From positions 186,001-250,000 of the forward strand of contig JAFLBR010000004.1 of the NCBI GenBank assembly GCA_017303795.1: a DNA stretch of 64,000 bases, read 5' to 3'. Position 1 is the stretch's first letter; every line of letters begins with the position of its first letter. Positions 42,554 through 50,173 of this stretch are shown in pieces. Below the pieces are notes generated by a model. That model was not told the origin of the DNA. It saw nothing but the letters and a program-made list of their open reading frames with translations, and searched no databases. A program made the translations under genes and the position numbers. Source of the DNA: Cytophagales bacterium (GTDB taxonomy: Bacteria; Bacteroidota; Bacteroidia; Cytophagales; Cyclobacteriaceae).

Positions 42554-44845
42554 ATGAGGTTGTGGGTCTTTATTGGATTATGTTTTGGATTTACCATTAG
42601 CGGTTATTCGCAAAAAGTTGGGCTGGTGCTAAGTGGTGGTGCCGCCAAAGGCATTGCGCACGTTGGTGTTCTAAAAGCATTGGAAGAAAATGAAATTCCA
42701 ATTGACTTTATAACCGGAACATCTATGGGTGGAATTGTAGGTGGATGTTATGCTGCGGGTATGAGTCCGGCCCAGATTGAAGAGATCGTGCTCTCCAAAG
42801 AATTTTTGCAATGGATTAATGGCCAACTGGAAGATGGAAACAACTACTATTTTACCCGCGATGATGTAGATGCCAGTTTTCTTCGGCTAAACCTTTCGCT
42901 CGATTCTTCTTTTTCAATTTTGTTTAATACCAGCCTGGCCAGCGACCTGTCGCTCAACTTTGCGCTTGCCGAAAAACTTGCGCAACCCTCGGCCATAGCC
43001 CGCAATAATTTCGATAGTCTTTTTGTTCCACTGCGGGTAATTGCTTCCGATATCTTTACACAAACTGCAGTATCGTTAGGTTCGGGCGCATTAAGCGATG
43101 CGTTGCGAGCCACGCAAACCGTTCCCTTCTTTTACAATCCTATTCGTATTGATGGCAAATATTTATTTGATGGCGGAGTTTATAACAACTTTCCGGTTGA
43201 TGTAATGGAGCAAACCTTTAAGCCCGATGTAGTTATTGGTAGTAATGTTTCTTCTAAAATTTATAATGAATATCCTTTTGGTGAAGATGATAAACTGATT
43301 GCCCGCTCCTTGCTTTACATGTTGTTAGATAAATCCGATCCGTCTGATATTTCAGCATCGGGTGTTTACATACAACCTAATCTAACAGGTTATACATCTT
43401 TCGATTTTGCCAAAGCGCGTGCGCTAATTGATAGTGGTTATGTACAAACGTTGCGACAGATTGAAGAAATAAAAAACAAAGTATCCACTCGCATTACCTG
43501 CGAAGCCGTGGCCGAAGCTCGCAATAAATTCAACAACAAAAGTGCTCCGCTTTTAGTCAATCACATCGAGTTCGAAGGGTTTAATATCCGCCAGCAGAAA
43601 TACATTAACCGGTTTTTCAAAAGTGGTAAACGTCCGCTTACGTTTAATGAAGTAAAGTCTGGCTTTTACCGCCTTGTGTCAGAGGATTATTTCAAAAATC
43701 TCTATCCCGGCTTTTCGTTTAACCAAGCCAATCAGAATTTCAATTTTATGCTTTCGCGAAGGCCACAAAATAATTTTCCGGTTGACTTCGGAGGCTCTAT
43801 CGCCACACGTGGCATCAGTCACATTTACCTGGGCATGAATTATTATCATTTCAATCGTACGCTTACACATGCCAACTTAAGTTTCTACCTCGGTAATTTT
43901 TATAAATCCGCGCAAGCAAAAGCCCGCATCGATATTCCCAATCGGGGTATTTATTACCTGGAGCCTTATGCTACCGTTAACACTTGGGATTTTCTGCAAG
44001 GTCGCGATCTGTTCAGGCGCAAGACAAACCCAACTGCGCTTTCGCGGATTGACAGGAAAGTGGGTGCTGACTTTGCTATTCCTTTTGGTAAAAATTACAA
44101 ACTCAGTTTGGGTGGTGCCTACATCAACAACCGTGATCAGTATGTTAATTCGCCTGTGTTAATCTCAACCGATACCCTTGATGTGCTTCGGCTAAATGGT
44201 TTTAGAGGTGAAATCAATGTTTCATCCAACACCCTTAACCGAAAGCAATATGCTTCTGCGGGCCGCAACTTTATGTTGTCGTTAAACTTGTTTCGCCTAA
44301 ATGAAAAACTGGTACCAGGCAATACCTCTGTTCTTACCGAAACGCAATCTCAACCCCGCAATTGGTTACGCGCACGCATTACGCTGGAGCAATATTTTAA
44401 GAAAGGTTTCTATAGTTCAGGCTATTTGTTTGATGGCGTTATTTCAAACCAACCCGTGTTTAGTAATTATCAAGGCTCAGTTATCACTGCGCCCGCTTTC
44501 AATCCGATGCAAGATAGTCGCACATTGTTGCTCGAAAACTTCAGAGCCTACAATTACATAGCGGGTGGCTGGCGAAATGTTTTTACACTTCGCAAGAGTC
44601 TTGACTTCCGGTTGGAAGGCTATCTGTTCAAACCTTTCGAGGCATTAGTGCCCGGACAAAATCAGGAAGTAACGCTAAGCCGCGATCTTACCAAAATCTA
44701 CTTTGCGGCAACTGCCGGCTGGGTGCTGCATTCTTCGGTTGGCCCGATAAGTCTAAGCGTGAATTATTATGACAATGCCCAAAACGAGCTTGGCGTATTG
44801 TTGCATGTGGGCTACCTGTTATTCAACAAGACCGCCACAGATTAG
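42554..44845 (+). CDS. Patatin-like phospholipase with BamA-type C-terminal barrel
   Basis: 763 residues. After a signal peptide (MRLWVFIGLCFGFTISGYSQ), the patatin domain (about 25-330) shows VLSGGAAKGIAHVGVLKALE (oxyanion hole), GTSMGG with the nucleophilic Ser, and the catalytic Asp in FDGGVYNNFPVDVM. A POTRA-like segment (LVNHIEFEGFNIRQQKYINR) and an outer-membrane beta-barrel with regular amphipathic strands follow (about 400-763), ending GVLLHVGYLLF. It resembles the PlpD-type autotransporter (type Vd) architecture common in Bacteroidota: a passenger patatin displayed outside by its own barrel. Confidence 0.92.
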   Translation: MRLWVFIGLCFGFTISGYSQKVGLVLSGGAAKGIAHVGVLKALEENEIPIDFITGTSMGGIVGGCYAAGMSPAQIEEIVLSKEFLQWINGQLEDGNNYYFTRDDVDASFLRLNLSLDSSFSILFNTSLASDLSLNFALAEKLAQPSAIARNNFDSLFVPLRVIASDIFTQTAVSLGSGALSDALRATQTVPFFYNPIRIDGKYLFDGGVYNNFPVDVMEQTFKPDVVIGSNVSSKIYNEYPFGEDDKLIARSLLYMLLDKSDPSDISASGVYIQPNLTGYTSFDFAKARALIDSGYVQTLRQIEEIKNKVSTRITCEAVAEARNKFNNKSAPLLVNHIEFEGFNIRQQKYINRFFKSGKRPLTFNEVKSGFYRLVSEDYFKNLYPGFSFNQANQNFNFMLSRRPQNNFPVDFGGSIATRGISHIYLGMNYYHFNRTLTHANLSFYLGNFYKSAQAKARIDIPNRGIYYLEPYATVNTWDFLQGRDLFRRKTNPTALSRIDRKVGADFAIPFGKNYKLSLGGAYINNRDQYVNSPVLISTDTLDVLRLNGFRGEINVSSNTLNRKQYASAGRNFMLSLNLFRLNEKLVPGNTSVLTETQSQPRNWLRARITLEQYFKKGFYSSGYLFDGVISNQPVFSNYQGSVITAPAFNPMQDSRTLLLENFRAYNYIAGGWRNVFTLRKSLDFRLEGYLFKPFEALVPGQNQEVTLSRDLTKIYFAATAGWVLHSSVGPISLSVNYYDNAQNELGVLLHVGYLLFNKTATD

Positions 44846-44952
44846 ATCTGGTTCCGGGTTTGTTCTGCTGTCAGATAGATGTAATTATTTTACGCTTTTT
44901 TAATTTTTAGCTATGTTTATACTTCGATTCTAATACCTATTCGGGAAACTCT

Positions 44953-46983
44953 ATGATCAAACGATTTTTGTTGCTTTTTGCGGTTTTTGGTAGTTTTTTG
45001 TCTGCCTCCGCACAGTCCGTTCAGTGGGCTACCAAGGTATTAGAAGTTAGTACCGAGCTAACTCCGGTACAATACTCAGCTCAGCAAGCATTGGGAAAAC
45101 CTAATGTTTTACCAGCCGGAGGCCAGAACCCAGGAGCCTGGACTCCAGATAAACCAAAACGTTCTGAGTTTATAAAATTGGGCTACGACAAGCCCATGCA
45201 AATTCAACAAATTGCAATTGCAGAATCATATAACCCTGGTGCCTTGTACAAAGTATTTGTGTACGATGAGGCTGGCCGCGAATATCAGGTACACACCTTT
45301 AGCCCCATGGCCGTGCCACTTCAGGGGCGCATGCTTAATGTGTTTGTAGAAAAAACTACTTATAAAGTTGCTGCCGTTAAACTGGAGTTTGACGGTAGCG
45401 CACTACCCGATTATTTTTCTATTGATGCAGTAGCCATTTCAGATTCCCACATTCCCATTATTGCCAACATCAACCTGCCCGAAATGCTAAGTAAGGGTTT
45501 GGTGGTAGAGGCGCTGGATAGCAATGTGAATAGTGATGCGAGCGAATACAGCCCTTTGCTTTCGCCTGATGGAAAAACACTTTACTTCAGTCGTAAAAAT
45601 CACGCGGGCAATGTAGGCGGAGTAAGCGATAAAGAAGATATCTGGTATTCTGAATTAGGTGCCGATGGTAAGTGGTCTCTTGCTAAAAACATTGGACCAC
45701 AGTTAAACAATAGCCAACCCAACTTTGTAAATACCGTAGCGGCTACGCCCGATGGCAAATCAGTCGTATTGTTATTGGGGAACAAGTATCTGGAAAAGGG
45801 TAAAATGGGCGCAGGTGTTTCTATCAGCACCAATGTGGGCGGAACGTGGAGCGAACCCAAAGCCTTAGAGATTGAAAACGATTATAACTATAACGAAAAG
45901 GCAAACTACTTTCTGGCCAACACGCGCAAAGCTTTATTAATGTCTGTTGAGCGCGAAGACTCAGAAGGCGGCCGCGATTTATATGTAAGCTTCGAAAAAG
46001 AAGATGGTAAATGGACAGAGCCGCTTAACCTTGGCAAAACTATTAACACAGTAGGCGAAGAATCTGCACCGTTCCTGGCATCCGATGATAAGTCGCTTTA
46101 CTTTTCCTCTAACGGATTTAGTGGTTACGGTGGTAGCGATGTGTATATGTCCAAGCGGTTGGATGATACGTGGACGAATTGGTCGGCCCCCGAAAACTTA
46201 GGGCCAGACATCAACACCAAGCTGGATGATTTATTTTTTAATATTCCATCAACCAGTGAGTTTGCGTATTACTCACGTGGAGTAACTGCAGATAATACCG
46301 ACATCTACCGGGTGAAGATGCCGATGTTCATGACCCTCGATCCTATTGTAATTGTGAAGGGTAAATTGGTTGATGCCAAAACAGGAGAACCTATTGGCGC
46401 AAAAATTATTTACGAGCGTCTTCCCGATGGCAAAGAAGTGGGCGTAACACATTCCGATCCTAAAACCGGAGAATATGAAATTCATTTGCCGGGCGGTCAT
46501 TTGTATGGCTTCCGGGCTGAGGCCGATGGTCATATCTCTGAGAACCAAAACCTGGATCTGCGTGGCTTCACTAAAGATGGTACACTGGCCAACAAAGACA
46601 TAACCCTTGCGCCTATCGAAGTGGCCGTGGTAGATGTAAACACAACTATCAAACTGAATAACATTTTCTTTGATTTCGATAAGGCTGAGTTAAAGGCTGA
46701 GTCGTTCCCTGAACTTAACCGCATTGCTACTATGATGAAGGAGAAGGGAACAATGCAGGTTGAAATTGCAGGGCATACCGATCCGGTAGGAACCGAAGAA
46801 TACAATTTAGGTTTGTCGGATCGTAGGGCAAAAGCAGTAAAATCTTATCTTGTAAAACAAGGTGTTGACGGTGCAAATATTACCACGGTGTTCTTTGGCG
46901 AAAGCAAGCCCCTTGATACTACGCAAACCCGCGAAGCGTATCGCAAAAACAGAAGAGTTGAGTTCAAAATCATAAAGCTGTAA
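44953..46983 (+). CDS. OmpA family protein with PD40 repeats
   Basis: 676 residues. A signal peptide (LLLFAVFGSFLSASA then Q) is followed by an N-terminal region, then PD40/TolB-like repeats such as SPLLSPDGKTLYFSRKNHA, then a CarboxypepD_reg-like region (VIVKGKLVDAKTGEPIGAKI), then the C-terminal OmpA domain (about 560-676). That domain has IFFDFDKAELKAESFPELNR, EIAGHTDPVGTEEYNLGLSD and RRAKAVKSYLVKQGV. It binds peptidoglycan from the outer membrane. The next gene, three bases later, is a shorter OmpA protein. Confidence 0.93.
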   Translation: MIKRFLLLFAVFGSFLSASAQSVQWATKVLEVSTELTPVQYSAQQALGKPNVLPAGGQNPGAWTPDKPKRSEFIKLGYDKPMQIQQIAIAESYNPGALYKVFVYDEAGREYQVHTFSPMAVPLQGRMLNVFVEKTTYKVAAVKLEFDGSALPDYFSIDAVAISDSHIPIIANINLPEMLSKGLVVEALDSNVNSDASEYSPLLSPDGKTLYFSRKNHAGNVGGVSDKEDIWYSELGADGKWSLAKNIGPQLNNSQPNFVNTVAATPDGKSVVLLLGNKYLEKGKMGAGVSISTNVGGTWSEPKALEIENDYNYNEKANYFLANTRKALLMSVEREDSEGGRDLYVSFEKEDGKWTEPLNLGKTINTVGEESAPFLASDDKSLYFSSNGFSGYGGSDVYMSKRLDDTWTNWSAPENLGPDINTKLDDLFFNIPSTSEFAYYSRGVTADNTDIYRVKMPMFMTLDPIVIVKGKLVDAKTGEPIGAKIIYERLPDGKEVGVTHSDPKTGEYEIHLPGGHLYGFRAEADGHISENQNLDLRGFTKDGTLANKDITLAPIEVAVVDVNTTIKLNNIFFDFDKAELKAESFPELNRIATMMKEKGTMQVEIAGHTDPVGTEEYNLGLSDRRAKAVKSYLVKQGVDGANITTVFFGESKPLDTTQTREAYRKNRRVEFKIIKL

Positions 46984-46986
46984 AAA

Positions 46987-47694
46987 ATGAAGGTTCTTTT
47001 TTCTGTATTGCTTATCGGTTTTTCGTTTGCTGCATTTGCACAAACCGATACACTGATCTACGCACAAGGCAACATTACCAGTGCCGCCACCAAAGAACCT
47101 GTAGTTGCAAGAATCTCGTATCAAAGCCTGCCTTATGGAAGTAAGGTGGGCTTTTTTTCAGGGAGTTCATTTTTATTTCCGCTTTTCGACAATGAGAAGT
47201 ACTCCATAATGGTAGAAGCTGCGGGTTACGCTCCTGCGAAATACATACTCGATCCGGCAGAGGCAAATGGAGAACGAAAAGTTATGCGCGACATTGAATT
47301 GGCGTTGCCTTCTGGTGCTGCGCACAATGCCGAAAGCACGCACACAGTAGGTAAAGTAATGCGGCTTAGCGATTTGAATTTTGATGCTGGTCGCTCGGTA
47401 ATCTCAGGCTCTTCTTACCCCGAACTGGATGAAGTTGTGTTGATGTTGAAAAACAATCCACGCATGGTTATTCAGTTGGAAGGACATACGGATACCCGGG
47501 GAAATGCCAGTGCCAATCTTAAGTTGTCTGAAGATCGCGTGAAAGCAGTTAAAACTTATCTGGTTTCGAAAGGCGGAAGTAAAGGTCGTATTAAAACAAA
47601 AGCTTTTGGTGGTAATGCCCCTATCAGCCGCGAAGACACTGAAGAGGCTCATTCGCTTAACAGAAGAGTTGAGTTACGAATTCTGGATAACTAA
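46987..47694 (+). CDS. OmpA family protein, short form
   Basis: 235 residues with signal peptide (MKVLFSVLLIGFSFAAFAQ). The middle is a carboxypeptidase-regulatory-like fold (AQGNITSAATKEPVVARISY), and the C-terminal OmpA domain has DLNFDAGRSVISGSSYPELD, QLEGHTDTRGNASANLKLSE and RVKAVKTYLVSKGG. Domain order repeats the tail of the previous gene, as if derived from it by partial duplication. It starts three bases after the first OmpA gene, so the two form an operon. The stop overlaps that of the convergent gene by CTAA. Confidence 0.92.
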   Translation: MKVLFSVLLIGFSFAAFAQTDTLIYAQGNITSAATKEPVVARISYQSLPYGSKVGFFSGSSFLFPLFDNEKYSIMVEAAGYAPAKYILDPAEANGERKVMRDIELALPSGAAHNAESTHTVGKVMRLSDLNFDAGRSVISGSSYPELDEVVLMLKNNPRMVIQLEGHTDTRGNASANLKLSEDRVKAVKTYLVSKGGSKGRIKTKAFGGNAPISREDTEEAHSLNRRVELRILDN

Positions 47695-48494
47695 CGCGAA
47701 GCAACCGTAGCGTTGCCGCGAATGTATTTTGCAAAGGGCCTGATCAGGTCCTTTTTTGTTTCATCGTTAATTGAACTGCTGGCAATTGCTGTAATTAAAA
47801 TAGCGGCAAACTCGGTCGTGCGAGGTGAATCATAGATCTGCACTGCTTCTTTCAATCGCTGCGCACAAACTTCATATTGCTGATTGTTGAAAGCTACTAC
47901 CGCCTGATTAAAAAGTAACAAACCCGAAAGTTGTTTCGGTTGAATAATGCGATAAAGATTAAGATCGAATTGATAGTGCACGCTACTTGAATTATTGGCT
48001 TGCAGTTGATTTCGTTTGTAGGTAGAAACGCGTTCCTCAATCTGCTGCGGATCCGTAACAAAGCCATTAATTCTATCGGTTGATTCCAGTAACACCGGCC
48101 CGTTTTCTGTTTGCACCGAAATGAAAATATGGTAATTCGTTTCGATTAAATGAAAATCATACTCAAACGAATCTAACACAACAGCCAATAAACTTGTTGC
48201 GCTCAGACAATCGTACTTGCCTTTTTCAAACACCTCAGCAAATTGAGTATAGGGTTTATACGTTTTAAAAAACCTGCGGTGCGATTCGTTGAAAATTATT
48301 CTCAGAAATTCCTCTTCACTTCGGTTTGGTTGCTTTTCACGGAGGTTAGTGATAAACGTGTTGAGCCGGGCTTCAATTGCTTCCGGGTTTTTTGTTTGGT
48401 AAGTGTTTAATAATGCAGGCAAAATGTCCTGGCTTTTCGCTTCCGCGAAAGCGAGACAGAACAAAATAACACCACATAAAACCGCTCTTAACAT
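47691..48494 (-). CDS. Exported transglutaminase-like protein
   Basis: 267 residues with signal peptide (MLRAVLCGVILFCLAFAEAK). The triad typical of transglutaminase-like cysteine peptidases is visible: Cys in KYDCLSATSLLAVVLDS, His in IETNYHIFISVQTE and Asp in LLESTDRINGF. The C-terminal 90 residues are helical with a TPR-like unit (LLLFNQAVVAFNNQQYEVCA). Such proteins act as peptidases or crosslinkers in the periplasm; the substrate here is not known. The 3' end overlaps the OmpA stop by four bases. Confidence 0.72.
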   Translation of the reverse strand: MLRAVLCGVILFCLAFAEAKSQDILPALLNTYQTKNPEAIEARLNTFITNLREKQPNRSEEEFLRIIFNESHRRFFKTYKPYTQFAEVFEKGKYDCLSATSLLAVVLDSFEYDFHLIETNYHIFISVQTENGPVLLESTDRINGFVTDPQQIEERVSTYKRNQLQANNSSSVHYQFDLNLYRIIQPKQLSGLLLFNQAVVAFNNQQYEVCAQRLKEAVQIYDSPRTTEFAAILITAIASSSINDETKKDLIRPFAKYIRGNATVASR

Positions 48495-48640
48495 TACCCG
48501 ATTATTATCTAAATCCGGCTCAAGTTAACATTTAGGTAATATTCTGCAAACCGGCTTAACATTGTGGTAACATTGGCACAGGGTGTCGGGTTGGATTTGG
48601 GCGTTCATTTTCTGACTTTCACTAAACATTTTGATGGTTT

Positions 48641-50068
48641 ATGGAAAAGCTGGCCGGAGTTGATGCTGATTTTAAAGTGATGTTTGAAAAACACGCAGCC
48701 CGCGCACAGCGGTTGCGCACCGAACCTTGGCAAAACCGTAAAAAGCTGATCAAATCATTTGGCGAGTTTGTAATACAAAACCGCCATCGTATTCACGAAG
48801 CACTGAAAGCCGATCTTGGAAAATCGGAAACGGAAACCGACATCTCAGAGGTCTTTCCATTAATTACAGAAATAAAACACGCGGTACGCGAGCTTGGCAA
48901 TTGGGTTGAACCCGAACCCATAGATGCGCCCATTACTTATCTGGGCACCACCAGCGAATTGCAGTACGAACCCAAAGGTGCTTGCCTGATAATCGGGCCG
49001 TGGAATTTTCCATTTATGTTAACCCTTGGCCCGCTTGTTTCTTGCCTGGCTGCTGGTAACACGGCTATCATAAAACCTTCTGAGTTAACACCACATACTT
49101 CGCAACTTATGCGCGATATGGTGAAAGAGTTTTTTGAGGAAGACCTTGTTACGGTAATAGAGGGCGATGCACAAGTAGCTACGCAATTACTCAAACTTCC
49201 GTTCGATCATATCTTTTTTACCGGAAGCACTTCCGTAGGAAAGATTGTGATGCGGGCTGCTGCCGATCATCTCTGTTCCGTTACGCTTGAGTTAGGCGGC
49301 AAGTCACCAACCATAATTGATGCATCGGCTAACCTGAACGATGCCGCCAAACGAATTGCCTTTGGAAAGTTTCTGAACGTGGGCCAGGCATGTGTTGCTC
49401 CGGATTATATTTTAATTGATAAAACGGTTGAGCTGGAGTTCATCGATTTACTCAAGCAAAACATTTCTAAGTTGTATGCAGCAAATGGTAGCATCAATTC
49501 GCAATCTCCGGATTACGGCCGTATTGTAAATGCCCGAAATTTTAATCGCATTGATGCGTTGGTGCAAGATGCTATTCAGCTTGGCGCGAAGGTAGAGCTG
49601 AATGGTGCTTCTGATGCCACTTCCCGTTTCTTTCACCCGGTAATTTTGAGTGGTGTTCCTACCGATTCAAAAATTATGGAAGAAGAAATTTTCGGGCCGG
49701 TGTTACCAATTATTTCGTTCAGCAGTGAAGAAGAAATTTTACCCATCATTCTGGCAAGACCAAAGCCACTTGGGTTTTATATTTTCAGTACAAGAAAAGC
49801 GTTTCAGCAAAAGTTAACGGAATCCGTTTCGGCAGGGGCGGTTTGCATTAACGATTGCGTGCTGCAGTTTACGCATCCCAATCTGCCCTTTGGCGGAACT
49901 AATGCCAGTGGATTTGGCAAGGCACATGGTCGCTACGGATTTCTGGCTTTCAGCAACGAAAAACCAGTGTTGAAACAAAAGCGCGGAATAACCATGAGTT
50001 CGTTTCTATACCCGCCCTTTAATAATCGCGTAAAGCGTACTATTAACCTCATGCTACGCTGGCTGTAG
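48641..50068 (+). CDS. Aldehyde dehydrogenase family protein (class 3-like)
   Basis: 475 residues. It oxidises an aldehyde to the acid with NAD(P)+. Motifs: LIIGPWNFPFMLTLGPLVSC, FFTGSTSVGKIVMRAAADHL (NAD site), catalytic Glu in VTLELGGKSPTI, catalytic Cys in KFLNVGQACVAPDYIL and EEEIFGPVLPIISF. The length and the C-terminal hydrophobic end (SFLYPPFNNRVKRTINLMLR) match class 3 / fatty-aldehyde dehydrogenases, which often end in a membrane-binding tail. It is a single gene with its own upstream region; no pathway partner is adjacent. Confidence 0.93.
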   Translation: MEKLAGVDADFKVMFEKHAARAQRLRTEPWQNRKKLIKSFGEFVIQNRHRIHEALKADLGKSETETDISEVFPLITEIKHAVRELGNWVEPEPIDAPITYLGTTSELQYEPKGACLIIGPWNFPFMLTLGPLVSCLAAGNTAIIKPSELTPHTSQLMRDMVKEFFEEDLVTVIEGDAQVATQLLKLPFDHIFFTGSTSVGKIVMRAAADHLCSVTLELGGKSPTIIDASANLNDAAKRIAFGKFLNVGQACVAPDYILIDKTVELEFIDLLKQNISKLYAANGSINSQSPDYGRIVNARNFNRIDALVQDAIQLGAKVELNGASDATSRFFHPVILSGVPTDSKIMEEEIFGPVLPIISFSSEEEILPIILARPKPLGFYIFSTRKAFQQKLTESVSAGAVCINDCVLQFTHPNLPFGGTNASGFGKAHGRYGFLAFSNEKPVLKQKRGITMSSFLYPPFNNRVKRTINLMLRWL

Positions 50069-50120
50069 GTACCATCGAACAAAGTACAGCGTTATTCTAC
50101 AAGTAGTCATTGCTGGCGCG

Positions 50121-50148
50121 TTTGTTGCGCTGTGTTTTGTTAATTTTG
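50121..50148 (+). promoter_or_regulatory. Predicted promoter of the AsmA gene
   Basis: TTTG at 50121-50124, 16 bases, TAATTTTG at 50141-50148 (exact TAnnTTTG). The leader would be about 20 bases. Confidence 0.4.
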
Positions 50149-50173
50149 TGCGTCCATTTTTCCTTTTAACACT

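Noticed and set aside
44301..44561. 86-codon plus frame within the patatin gene
   Set aside because: Out-of-frame shadow inside the barrel-coding region with no independent support.
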